Positions 36,848-47,640 of a DNA stretch of 64,000 nt are shown here, piece by piece; the first letter of the stretch is position 1, and the number at the start of each line of letters is the position of its first letter. The notes below the pieces were generated by a model, which searched no databases, was not told where the DNA came from, and saw only the letters and a program-made list of their open reading frames with translations. The DNA comes from Primulina eburnea. Lineage: Eukaryota > Streptophyta > Magnoliopsida > Lamiales > Gesneriaceae. The DNA lies in assembly GCF_022965805.1 (NCBI RefSeq), contig NC_133101.1:23956868-24020867 (forward strand). Reading direction: 5' to 3'. Made by a program: the position numbers and the translations under genes.

Positions 36848-38594
36848 AAAAGCATGCATATACGTAATTTTTTCTTAAAACCAAGTATGCACCATATTTT
36901 TCATAATTACATAAAAATCATATACTTGATGCATAAACATTTAAAAACATTATAAATTTGTGCTCACGGCGCTGCCAGGACTAAAAACTCACCCCGGCTG
37001 CAAAATGACCGAAGCTTACCAAACTCTTTAAAACATCCCAAAATATATTCAAAGTATTTCTTAGACGTAAACTCGAGCCCGTTTCAAACTTACTCGATTT
37101 GTTTTAAAGCTTGGACTGGGGTCCCGGTTTTAACCCGAATCAATCCAAAACTTAACCAAATTTTTCCCAAACCTTTACCACACCTTAATCACAAACTAAC
37201 AGCCCCTAATCCTCACACAACAGCCCACTAATCCCAACGAACAGCCCATGCAGCTGCTGGATATTACTCGGCCCTACACACATGACCCTAAATGTCATCC
37301 CTCGGCCCTAGCTGGATCGCCACCCTTAATAAACCCAAACAAAGCCACCTAGTGCTTAGACCAGACCCTACTAGACCCATCTGACCAGTACTTGCAGCCC
37401 CTCACACGTCCCCTCACCCGTGCCCCTGAATAACAAGTCACACCTAAGCCCCGGCCATGACTCATCTTCTATCGGGTGACTTCGAGGCCAACTCCAGCCG
37501 TGTTCAAGCCATCATGGACCTTGAATTCGACCCACCAGGGTCTGGTTATTGGCTAAGGAAGGCCATTGCACAGCTGGCTCAGCCCTTCACCCCAAACCCT
37601 AAGAAACCGAACCCCCCCAAGGAATACACCTCTCGGCCTCCACCCTACAGCGTCCAGCCCTTAACACTAGCTTCATATCTCCTCCATACCATCGAGTACA
37701 GCCCCTTAGTGACCAAAAACCGGCAGCCCTTCGCACCAAAACAAGAAACCTTGAGTTGCACACAAGTTATACCCATATGTGTCAAAACCTTTACGAAAAT
37801 AATGCTATAAGGGGGACCAACGAATTATCATGCAAATATATACATAATCACGCATAAACATGGTGTAAATGATGAGAAAAGAGATACATAGAGTGCCTTG
37901 ATGTTTTTATGCTGGAAAACTTAAAGATGCGCGCGTAGGATGAACACCGGAGAAGCTAGGAAGGGTTTTCTTGCAAGAAAAGGGAGGGGTCAATGGTTGT
38001 TGTTCTTTGCTGCTGAAAATGGCGTGAGGGAGGCTGATGGAATAGGGGTGGGCGGCTGATAAGTGGGGGAATAGTTTTAGGGTTTGTTTAATGTAGTAAT
38101 TAAATAGTAAACAAAGTACTAATGGACCATAGATTGGATTTTAAAAGGGTTTTGAACCCATTATGCACTAAACCAAACCCAACAAGCCCAAAAATATTTC
38201 GTTTTGGTACATTTTTGAAAATATCGCTCGAGCCCTCAAAAAGTCCTCTGAATCGTTAAAATTTGCGTACCGGTTAAAAATACGACCAGACGAGTAAAAA
38301 TACCCACCAAGGCTCATTTTTCGAAAACACTCTTAAAAACAACTCATATTAATTAATTAAAATTAATCATGTAATAAAAATATTTTTCCTGATAAATCTC
38401 TGGTCTCCGTTCCTCGTCCGAGCGCGAAATGAATCTAAAAACCCGAATGCGTGAACTTTTAAAAATATCGTGAACCGAATCCTATCGTGCAATAATTATG
38501 CATTAAATGCATAAAATCAATATACATATGATTTAAATAAAACCTTAAATTATATGTATTCAGATTACGTAATTTAAATTTTTTGGACCTTACA

Positions 38595-38730
38595 ACTGCT
38601 GCAATTGCTCTGCCACTACTAGCATCGGAGTGTGGATTGCAGTTGCGGGAATTACCTTATCCGTTGGTGTTATTTTCGGCGCATGAAAGATTTATAAAGA
38701 AACCAGAAGATACAAATTTATAATATTGGG
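38595..38730 (+). pseudogene. Gene-end fragment, copy 1
   Basis: The plus strand reads a short C-terminal-like peptide (LASECGLQLR, then AGITLSVGVIFGA after a small deletion that shifts the frame) followed by TAA-rich sequence. It is the inverted counterpart of 39105-39240. It is cut on its left by the G LTR. The protein family is not recognised; the hydrophobic AGITLxVGVxFxAW core suggests a membrane-spanning end. Confidence 0.5.
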
Positions 38731-38920
38731 ATGGTGATTACGTGTATTTACAATTAGATTTAATGAAAAATGAAGGGTTTTACTTATGTGAAAGGATTCA
38801 TCATTTACGTGTATAATATACAAATGTTAATTCATAACATCTTCCTCAGGATTCACTGCCATTTCTGAGTTAGATATATTGATTACAAGTAATTTTTACT
38901 TTTTGCTTTATACACATAAA

Positions 38921-39002
38921 CCGAATATTATAAATCTCTATCTTTTGGTAAATCTGCCCCAAGCTTTACTCACACGAACAGATACGGTAAATCCTGCAAC
39001 TG
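38921..39002 (-). pseudogene. Gene-end fragment, copy 2
   Basis: On the minus strand it reads VAGFTVSVRVSKAW followed by a Lys/Arg-rich tail and a stop. This is a diverged direct repeat of 39105-39180, with shared TTTGGTAAAT, CCAAGC and CCTGCAACTG words. It has no upstream coding sequence. It is one of three related copies within 750 bp. Confidence 0.45.
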
Positions 39003-39074
39003 AAATACCAAATATACGCGATTAAGTCTAATTATAAATACAGGTAATTCAACCATTGTATATTATATGATTAT

Positions 39075-39334
39075 TCAAGAGAGATTCACCATCTGAATAT
39101 TATTATAAATCTGTATCTTATGTTTTTTTTTTTGGTAAATATTCCAAGCGGCAAAACTGACACCAACAAATAAGGTAATTCCCGCAGGCCGCAACTGCAA
39201 TCCACATTTCGACGCTATTGCTGGCAGAGAAGGGGCATGAGTGGTGGTGGTGGCATGAGGAGATGGGGCAACTACTGACTGGAAATTACAATTTTCAGTA
39301 CTTGCAATTGAGACCAAAACATCATAAACACTAG
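39075..39334 (-). pseudogene. Gene-end fragment, copy 3 (longest)
   Basis: The minus strand is open for about 86 codons from the Helitron edge: VYDVLVSIASTENCNF, a Thr/His/Pro-rich stretch, SLPAIASKCGLQLRPAGITL, VGVSFAAWNIYQ, then a basic tail. The apparent Met start lies within the Helitron terminus (39331 onward), so it is not the natural start and the real 5' part is missing. The hydrophobic stretch of about 17 residues could cross a membrane. I do not recognise the family. It is likely the last exon of a small host gene or a captured fragment. Confidence 0.45.
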
Positions 39335-39626
39335 GTACTTTGCACACGCGGTGCGTGTGTATAGGTTTATTTTAATAATTTGTGGACTAAAATGAAATTT
39401 GACAAATTATCGAAGGATTAAAGTGCTATTTGAGTAGTTGTAATTTAAAAAAATAAAAAAAAATGTTTTTTATTATTAAAAAAAATAATAACAAAAAAGT
39501 AATTTGCATATCAAATAGAGGCAAAACTGGGAAAATAAAATACAGACCAAGGGCAAAGTTGGAAAATCCAAAAACAGACCAAGCTATTTTGTCTCTATTA
39601 GACAGATTCTTAATAATAGTAATAGA
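39331..39626 (-). mobile_element. Small non-autonomous Helitron
   Basis: On the minus strand it begins TCTATTACTATTATTAAG at 39626 and ends CTAG at 39331. It is flanked by A before and T after, the AT target of Helitrons. Ten bases before CTAG is a hairpin, CACACGC-ACC-GCGTGTG (39342-39360), as required at Helitron 3' ends. It is 296 bp with no ORF, so it depends on Rep/helicase from elsewhere. It joins directly to the coding fragment at 39334. Confidence 0.7.
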
Positions 39627-39976
39627 TATTTAACTTAAACAATTATTAAATAAAATAGACAGATTTAAATCTCACATGGATCAACCGAACTAAGAAACAG
39701 AATATTCACAAACAAGCAGTAATTTGTTCTCTGACATTTAATGTGATTATTAGCTTTCACTGTTCAGTGATTTTAAAGTATTATTTTTTTCATTGGTAAA
39801 ATTAGTATCCGTTTATCTCAATTTAAGTTAGATGAGAATTAACTTTTTTTATTGTGAACTCCTTAATCTAGTGAAAGGTCATACGATGATGCTAATGCTT
39901 ATGGGTCTGATTCTTCTTTGAGGACAGGTTTCATTGGTCTAAGGATGTTCAATCTTATTGTTACTTAATTTGTGCA
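39627..39976. other. Unannotated AT-rich stretch
   Basis: No ORF, repeat or terminal motif was recognised between the Helitron and element D. The last five bases, GTGCA (39972-39976), are the target-site duplication of D. The equally featureless stretches 38731-38920 and 39003-39074 separate the gene-end copies. Confidence 0.5.
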
Positions 39977-41795
39977 TGTTGGATCTCCGTTTTCTACGTG
40001 CTCAAACGCAGCGAAAGTTTTAAAATTTTTATTTTATTTTGACAATCAAAATATGTTTATGTATGGGCACTCGTATGGTTTTATCAATTAAACATACATA
40101 GGATATTTAAAACTTTTACCTTTGGTGAACAAATTTCACTTGGCTCCAACTACGTCGGTATAAGCGAACGTAGGAGTGGAGGCTAGGGATTTTCAAAATT
40201 TATGAATTAATTGTCTTTAACCCTAAGCTTAATACAAATATATATAAGCTTAGGGCCTATTAATTAAATTAAATATTTAATGGGCTTAATCAATTAATTT
40301 TTCTAGTCAACTAGTTTAATTAAATTAATTAATTTTTAAAGTCCAATTAAGAACCTTAATAATATATATGTTGGTCTTGTACTCCTACAAGCCCATTATA
40401 CATATACCCATTACATTTTTTAAATCTCTTATAAATTCAACATTTGAATTTAATGTTTAAATTATAAATTCAACTCTTTGAATTTATCACCTCCAAAATT
40501 TAATATTTAATAAACCCAACTTTTGAGTTTAATAAATTAAATTATCAAATTTTATAAATTCAATTCCTTGAATTTATTCTCTCCAAATTTCATAAATTCA
40601 ACTCCTTGAATTTATTTTCTCTCAGTTTAATTATCATAAATTCAACTACTTGATTTACTATATCATAATATAAATTCAACTCCTTGAATTTATTCTCTCA
40701 ACGCGAACAAATGATCCAGTGCTTGTGTGACCCTCAATGGTTCAGGGATACAACTAGCCCTGGGTTCACATCTCCATGTGATTCAGAATAACATTTATTC
40801 TTATTCGGGTTTACCCTAGTTAACCCCATTCTTTTCATCAACTCTTTGATCAAGAATGTCAGAACTCATTTCTGATTGCACCCATCGGATCATGGTAAGA
40901 GCGTCTAGTAGCATTGCCCCATGATCTCCTATGTATCACTGATAGTGCCTGCAAGAACCAGTCGATTATGATTAACGTACAGTACGGTCCCTTCATCTCA
41001 TATATCCCGATCGAATCTGCAACCATTGGTTCATCGAGGGTTGCATATTAATCCGATAACTATGTGATACATATAATAGTGGCATCGCGTGTACTATTGG
41101 AGAACTCCTTCTCCAACGTACATCTCATACTCTGGCCAGAGATTCCATGCACTATTATTACATCAGATCACATAGGATATCCACACCCGTAGGTGAGCGG
41201 TGAATCCCTGACTACAATGCACTGGCTCCTATATGTGTCACAACTGTACCCAACCTCGCCACCTGATGACTCTCCTGGAGCAGGTAAACGAGTCAAAGTA
41301 CAGCCCTAGCATATAGAGCCTCAGTATTGTCCTGGGTCATAAGGACTAATGGTATATAATCATAACCACGGAATTATCCTCTCGATGAATGATAACCACT
41401 TGGAAAGTCCGAGGGAGGGTTGTTCGGTATAATCATCATATGACTACCCATCTGCATGTTTGGACATCTCTATGCCCTTACCAAGAAACGCAGTACACAA
41501 CATCACATATGCTAGTCTCGAGCTCAAGCGAACTTTATCCATTTTTTAGGCGGTTGAATCGACTATGAATGAATTTAGAATATGTAGTGTTTACAAATGA
41601 GTTTCAACATCGAATTACAAATCAATTGTATTAAAGCATAATCAAGGACTTTATCTATGCTGCTTGCATGAGTATACAGATAAAGTATAACGAAACCATT
41701 AAAAATTAAATTATATTAAAATAAAGATTGTTTATTACACTTGAGTCAATAAATTCTCCAGCCAACAATTGACTTACAGGGCATCTACTCTAACA
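39977..41795 (-). repeat. Element D 3' LTR
   Basis: It is 1,819 bp; the plus strand starts TGTTGGATCTCC and ends CTCTAACA. Compared with the right LTR it lacks about 200 bp just after GCGAACGTAG (near 40168), the part of the right copy at about 55405-55590. The polypurine tract (AAAAGTGGGAGAT in the element sense) lies at 41796-41808. Confidence 0.9.
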
Positions 41796-44268
41796 ATCTC
41801 CCACTTTTCAAACAATGGTCCTGGCAAAGGCTTTGTAAGTGGATCAGCAACATTATCTGCAGAGGAGGCTCTTTTGATTGATATGTCTCCTCTTCCTACA
41901 ATCTCCCGTATGATATGGAACTTCCTCAGTACATGTTTGGATCGTTGATGAGACCTTGGTTCCTTTGCTTGCGCAACGGCACCAGTGTTGTCACAGTACA
42001 CGGGGACTGGATCAACTCTATTAGGAATAATGTCCAACTCTTGGACAAAATTCCTCATCCAAACTGCCTCTTTGGCTGCATCAGATGCAACAATGTATTC
42101 AGCTTCGGTGGTGGAATCCAGAACGGTGTCTTGTTTGGAACTTTTCCAAGAGACAACCGCACCATTTAGCATGAATACAAAACCAGAGGCCGATTTCGAA
42201 TTATTTACATCACATTGGAATCTAGAAATCAATGTAGCCTTACAAATTCAATTCTCCACCCCCATAGACCATGAACAATTTCCTAGTCCTTCTCAAGTAC
42301 TTAAGAATATCTTTCACGGACTTCCAATGCATTGGACCAGGGTTCGCCTGATATCTGCTTGTAACACTCAAAGCGTAAGCAATATCAGGACGTGACGATA
42401 TCATATCATACATGATACTACCAATAGCTGATGCATATGGAATACATGTCATCATCTCTATCTCTTCATCAGTTTTGAGACACATAGCTTTAGATAGAGT
42501 AATACCATGACACATTGGTAAGTATCCTCTCTTGGACTCTTTCATAGCGAATCGCTTCAGAATGGTATCGATATAAGTGGCTTGGGTGAGTCCTAGCATC
42601 CCTTTTTATCTATCTCTATAGATTTGTATTCCCAATAAATAGGATGCTTCACCCATGTCTTTCATGGAGAATTTACTTTCTAACCATACTTTAGTTGATT
42701 GCAGTAATCCTACATCATTCCCAATGAGCAGAATATCATCAACATAAAGTACTAGGAATGTCACTGCACTCCCACTAACTATCTTGTACAAGCATGGTTC
42801 CTCACGATTCTTAGCAAAACCAAACTCTTTGATAGTTCTTTCAAATCTGAGGTTCCAACTCCTTGAAGCCTACTTGAGACCATATATTGATCTCTGAAGT
42901 TTGCATACCTTATGCTCACTTCCTACTGATGTGTATCCTTCAGGTTGAGACATATAAATTTCTTCATTGAGGGATGCAGTCTTTACATCCATTTGCCATA
43001 TCTCATAGTCATACCATGCTGCTATGGCTAGTAGCATTTTAATGGACTTAAACATAGCAACTGGTGAAAAAATTTCCTCATAGTCAACTCCTTGCCTTTG
43101 AGTGTAACCTTTTGCAACCAGTCTTGCATTGAAGGTCACTACCTTCCCATCCGCCCCAAGCTTTCTTTCGTAGATCAATTTGCATCCTATGGGAACGATT
43201 CCCTCAGGTGGATCCACTAATGTCCAGACTTGGTTTGAATACATAAAGTCCATTTCTGACTGCATGGCTTCAAGCCATTTGGTTGAATCAGTATCAGATA
43301 TTGCTTCTTTGAAATTTATTGGATCACATCCAACACAAGGCTCATCATGGCCTTGTTCATGAAGAAGTGTATATCTTGTAGGTGGTATAATAATCCTATC
43401 AGACCTTCTAGGAGCTTGTACTTCAACTACTGGTTCTTGGGGATTAGGTTCAACAACTATAGTTGAGGGAGTATCTTGAATTTCTTCAATTTCTATCATC
43501 TTCTATTTTCTATCTAATAGAAACTCCTTTTCCAAAAAGGTGGCATTTCTTGAAACAAAAATTTTTGCTTCATTGGGATAATAGAAATAATATCCAACAG
43601 AATTCTTTGGATATCCTACAAAGTAGCACAAAGTGGATCTACTATCCAATTTATCTCCCACTGTCTGCTTCACGTAAGCAGGACATCTCCATATTCTCAA
43701 GTAAGAATATTTGGGAGATTTTCCCACCCATATCTCATATGGTGTTTTATCCACTGCTTTAGTATGGACATTATTCAACAACATTGCCGCAGTTTCAAGC
43801 GCAAAGCCCCAAAACAATGTAGGCAATTCAGTGAATCCCATCATAGATCGAACCATGCCCATCAAAGTTTGATTACGACGTTCAGAAACACCATTCAATT
43901 GTGATGTTGCTGGTGGAGTTCACTGTGAGAGAATCTCATTCTCTTTTAGATAACCCAAAAATTCAGCACTTAAGTATTCTCCACCTCGATCAAATCGAAG
44001 TGCCTTAATACTTCTTTCTAGCTGATTTTCTACTTCAGATCTGAATTCTTTGAACTTTTCAAACGCTTCAGATTTGTGTTTCATCAAATAAACGTACACA
44101 TACCTCGAATGGTCATCAGTAAAGGTAATGAAGTAGGAATGCCCAAAATTTGTGCTAACACTTAGCGGGCCACAAACGTCTATGTGGATCAAATCCAGTA
44201 GACCATTTGCATGTTCCACATTTCCATCGAATGGAGTCTTGGTCATTTTTCATTTTAGACAGGACTCA
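41796..44268 (-). pseudogene. Element D integrase, RT and RNase H
   Basis: From 44246 the minus strand gives the copia integrase core (LIHIDVCGPLS, FDRGGEY, PYEIW). It continues into RT (YTQRQGVDYEE, MDVKTA, LYVDDILLIGND) and RNase H (STTEAEYI, KHVLRKFHI). In-frame stops at about 43917 (TGG to TGA), 43500, 42867 (CAG to TAG) and 42603, and a frameshift near 42235, break it. Element E supplies the uninterrupted comparison. At the E stop position D keeps the Arg codon. The right boundary at 44268 is the C insertion, where the flanking ACTCA is nearly repeated as ACTAA at 52669-52673. Coding continues at 52669. Confidence 0.9.
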
Positions 44269-44401
44269 TGTAATGCCCGAGATGTGAGTTGGTAATCAGA
44301 AATTATTAATGCGTGATTTGATGTATTTATAGAAGGCCGAAGAAGCGACGTTGCGATTCGATTTTAGTTGCAAAATAGATTGTTGGGGCAGCAAAGACAG
44401 T

Positions 44402-44564
44402 GCACCTGCGGTAAGGAAAGGACCGCACCCACGGTGTAGGAACAGAGACCAGACCGCACCCGCGGTATAAAATATAGCGCACCCACGGTCGCTTCTTCTG
44501 AAATTTTGAATGTGTTACAGTACGCTCAGCGCACCCGCGGTCAAGAGATGAGCGCACCCGCGGT
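44402..44564 (+). repeat. Phased GCACCCGCGGT array, left C LTR
   Basis: Six copies of GCACCCGCGGT or variants (GCACCTGCGGT, GCACCCACGGT) start at 44402, 44425, 44456, 44479, 44531 and 44554. The steps are 23, 31, 23, 52 and 23 bp. It occupies 134-296 nt of the LTR, in U3. The core CCGCGG is palindromic. Confidence 0.88.
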
Positions 44565-44608
44565 GCGACGTGCTGAATGAAAATAAGACACTTGCCCTTA
44601 GCCATGCA

Positions 44609-44616
44609 ATATAATG
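44609..44616 (+). promoter_or_regulatory. TATA-like box of the C LTR
   Basis: AATATAAT lies 45 bp after the last array unit. The 3' LTR has the same box at about 51223-51230, also 45 bp after its array. Confidence 0.45.
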
Positions 44617-46018
44617 TGTTGTCTTCTATTCTCCATTCCTCAAGTTCATCCTAGATTTGAATTGTGAATTTTGCAAGATCTAGCCATCCGATTTTCAATC
44701 CGAGTATAGATTCGTGATTCTCTCATCAAAGGCTTCAAGGGATGTAAGTTTTATTCATTTCCTAGATAGTTTGAAGTTTAGATATTGGAGAAATTCTGAT
44801 ATCATTAAGATTATGTGTTCTTATGATTATTGTGAACGTATATTCGCAACCGGATCGAAGAACGAATATGACATGCGATTGTTATGATTTTCCAGCATGT
44901 ATTGAGTTGAGATGATGCAGATTTCAGCATAGTACATTGTATTCTTGAGGATTATGATTTGTTGAGATTGGTCATATGTTAATTGTATTACCGGTATACC
45001 GATATTATGCCGTTATGCCGTCGAAATGTACCGAGATAGAATATTGCTACGTACATGTATTGAATTGAGTTGAAGATTGATAGAATGCATCTCAACGTTG
45101 TTATTTCAGATTTGATATTGACAGATTCGACATCGAGACTTCGACTACGACAAAGACTGTACAACTAAAGGTATAATTCAATGTTTGATTGGGAAATATA
45201 ACTCGAATCAGATTCGGTTTGAGTTTCCCACAAATCACATACTAGATTGCTATACCTTGCAAGGTTTGTGCTTTATCTTGATATATATACAAACATTGAG
45301 ATAGGAGAGTCATTGGCAGATATGCCAAGCTTCTAGACGTTCGGTAGTATCGAGGCATAGGAAAAGATCGACTCCGATTGTAGATATTCGATACAGACAG
45401 GGCCGAATTCTCGAAATAAGACGTACCGCCACACTGATTGGGAGATTAGGTGGGAGACTTGTTACGTCTTATTCACACCGGGATCCCAAGACTTAGATAC
45501 GAGTCGAGTCAAAGATATGAGTTGATTTAAGTTGCTTGCTTTATATTTATTATGTTTCAAAGACTATGGAACATATTGCTATTGATTATATTCATGATAG
45601 TATGTTCATGATTTATATTGTGTATATGCATGTATAACATGTTTTATACTGGGATTTGTTCTCACCGGAGTATTTGGCTGTTGTTGTGTCTGTATGTGTG
45701 CATGACAACAGGTGGGGCAGGATCAAGGTCGAGACAAAGATGAGAGATCGAGATAGCGTGGAGATTACGGGCTGAGAAGAAGAACTAGTGATTTATTACG
45801 AGACATGTATTGAAATTCTAAACACTAGTAGGATACTTGTAGTCGAACAAGTGAATGATGTTTTGAGTTAAATAATATGACTGCAGTATGTATGTATTGT
45901 GTATAATTTATATACAGTTATTTATGATGTTAAAAGAAAAATTGTGACCCACATTTTCTAGCAAAGATCCAATCAATCCCAAAGAGAATTGAGTTAGAGC
46001 CCGGTTCCCCACAACAGG

Positions 46019-46031
46019 TGGTATTAGAGTG
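46019..46031 (+). other. Element C primer-binding site
   Basis: TGGTATTAGAGTG lies five bases after the LTR end and is an initiator tRNA-Met complement with mismatches. Confidence 0.82.
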
Positions 46032-46316
46032 ATAGATCCTTTAGACTGAGATATAATAGAATTAGCGGGGTAGATCGAGTCGTCTTCCTTGCTTTCATGA
46101 TGCTAACATGCTATTCATTGTATATTGATATATATATCTTCTATATGAAAGCATGTTTCTTGTTGTAATACATGTCTACCAGCTTATATGATTTGATTGG
46201 AAACATGTATTAAGAATGAAATGAATCAGAACCGATTCTGGATCAGAGGTATATGATCAGAGGAGGACTGAGACAGGTTGTTATAGACTGTGTACTAATC
46301 CGTTTGATAATCAGAT

Positions 46317-47640
46317 ATGCCTCCTCGAAGAGCAGCAGTGCCTTTGCGTCCACCGATGCCAGAACAGGGCAGTACTTCTAGCGATCCGATGGATGTGGTC
46401 CGCAACACCAATGGAGACTTTGCTGAAGAGGTTTCAGTCATTTAGACCGCCGACATTGAATGGGACTGAGAGTGCTGTTGAGTGCGAGAGCTGGTTAGAT
46501 GATATCGAAATGTTATTTGAGTCCCTTGTCTATACCGATGAGCGACGAGTGAAGTTAATTGGGCATCATCTACATGAAGTTGCAAAGAATTGGTGGTTCA
46601 CCACCAAAAGAGCGTTGGAATAGCGTGGCACAACGATCACTTGGAAAGTCTTTAAAACAGAGTTCTATCAACGATTCTTTCCCGTGTCTTACCGAAAAGA
46701 TAAAGGTGCTGATTTTGCCAATCTGAGACAGGGACAACTGAGTATCGAAGATTATGTTTCCAAATTCTCTACATTACTTCGATTTGCTCCTCACGTTGCA
46801 GAGAATGACGAGGCCGTTGCAGATCAGTTTATCAATGGCTTGAATCCAGATATTTTTACTTTGGTGAATACCGGTAGACCCAACAACTTTGCAGATTTCT
46901 TGAACCGAGTTAAGGGAGCGGAAGCGGGCCTGATTATTCAACGAGGACTTTTGTATGCTGCTCCAATTACGAGACCACCCCAGCCCTCATTCCAACCACC
47001 TCCTAGATTTGAGAGCGGTGGTAGTAGAAGTGGCAAGAAAGACCAGTTGAAAGCGAAAGGCAAATAGTTCAAGAGATCAGGGAGCAGTTCATCGAGCTCC
47101 AGTGGGTTCCGACAGAGAGGTCCTGGCCAGAGTACAGAGTATACAGGTGTGTATTGCAGTTCTTGTGGAGGCAGACATGCCACCGAACAGTGTCAGGGAG
47201 TGATGGGTAGATGTAATATCTGCAGACAGCAGGGACACTTTTCCAGGGTCTTTCCACATAAAGGTGCACAGCAATCTCAGAGTGTAGGAGCATCTGGTTC
47301 GGTAACTCAGCCTGAGAGGCAAGCTTCATCTGTTCATTCCTTCCAGCCGCCACCTACACAGACCCAGCCCCGAGCCAGAGGTAGCCAGACAGTGAGCCAA
47401 CTTCCTAGACAGCAGGCTCGAGTATTTGCACTGACAGAAGAGTAGGCCCAAGATACACCAGACGATGTGATAGCAGGTGACTGTTTACTTTTCTGTTATC
47501 CTGCTTATGTATTGATAGATACGGGTGCATCTCATACATTCATATCTGAGAAATTTGCATTGATGCATTCATTGCATGTCGAGTCATTATCTGCTGTAGT
47601 GTCTATTTCTTCTCCGTTGGGAAAAGTGGTCTTATATCCG
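46317..47640 (+). pseudogene. Element C gag and protease
   Basis: The ATG at 46317 opens MPPRRAAVPLRPP. A frameshift between about 46360 and 46445 moves into the main gag frame. Capsid blocks are CESWLDDIEMLF, KNWWFTTKRA, FYQRFFPVSYRKD and LSIEDYVSKFSTLLRFAP. TAG stops at 46621 and 47065 sit where B and related sequence suggest CAG. The zinc knuckle CNICRQQGHFSRVF (about 47212-47253) has lost its last Cys to Phe. After another TAG at 47443 the protease motif LIDTGASHTFIS (about 47512-47547) remains in the same frame. A frameshift near 47640 leads into the RT frame. It originally encoded particle protein and processing protease. Confidence 0.88.

Larger units (their letters stand above)
33568..38594 (-). 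repeat. Element G 5' LTR, interrupted by solo LTR H
   Basis: The LTR starts TGTGACGTCTAC at 33568 and ends TTGGACCTTACA at 38594. Without the H insertion (34336-36847 plus one AAAAG copy) it is about 2,510 bp, essentially the length of H. The G-family LTR fragment at 58494-59280 reads through the H insertion point uninterrupted, which confirms the join. The right flank is host-like sequence. The predicted ORF at 37457-37810 has no recognisable domain and lies in LTR sequence. Confidence 0.8.
44269..46013 (+). repeat. Element C 5' LTR
   Basis: It is 1,745 bp, starts TGTAATGCCCGAG and ends GTTCCCCACA. It contains a six-unit array at 44402-44564 and a TATA-like box at 44609-44616. Relative to the 3' LTR it lacks about 45 bp near 44640 and has one extra array unit. 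Confidence 0.92.

Noticed and set aside
37457..37810. 117-residue plus-strand ORF starting MTHLLSGDFEANSS
   Set aside because: It lies inside the G LTR, is Pro-rich because of composition, and has no recognisable domain.
44327..44605. 92-residue minus-strand ORF, and 50845-51207
   Set aside because: They are formed by the GCACCCGCGGT repeats of the C LTR and are not conserved between the two LTR copies in length.
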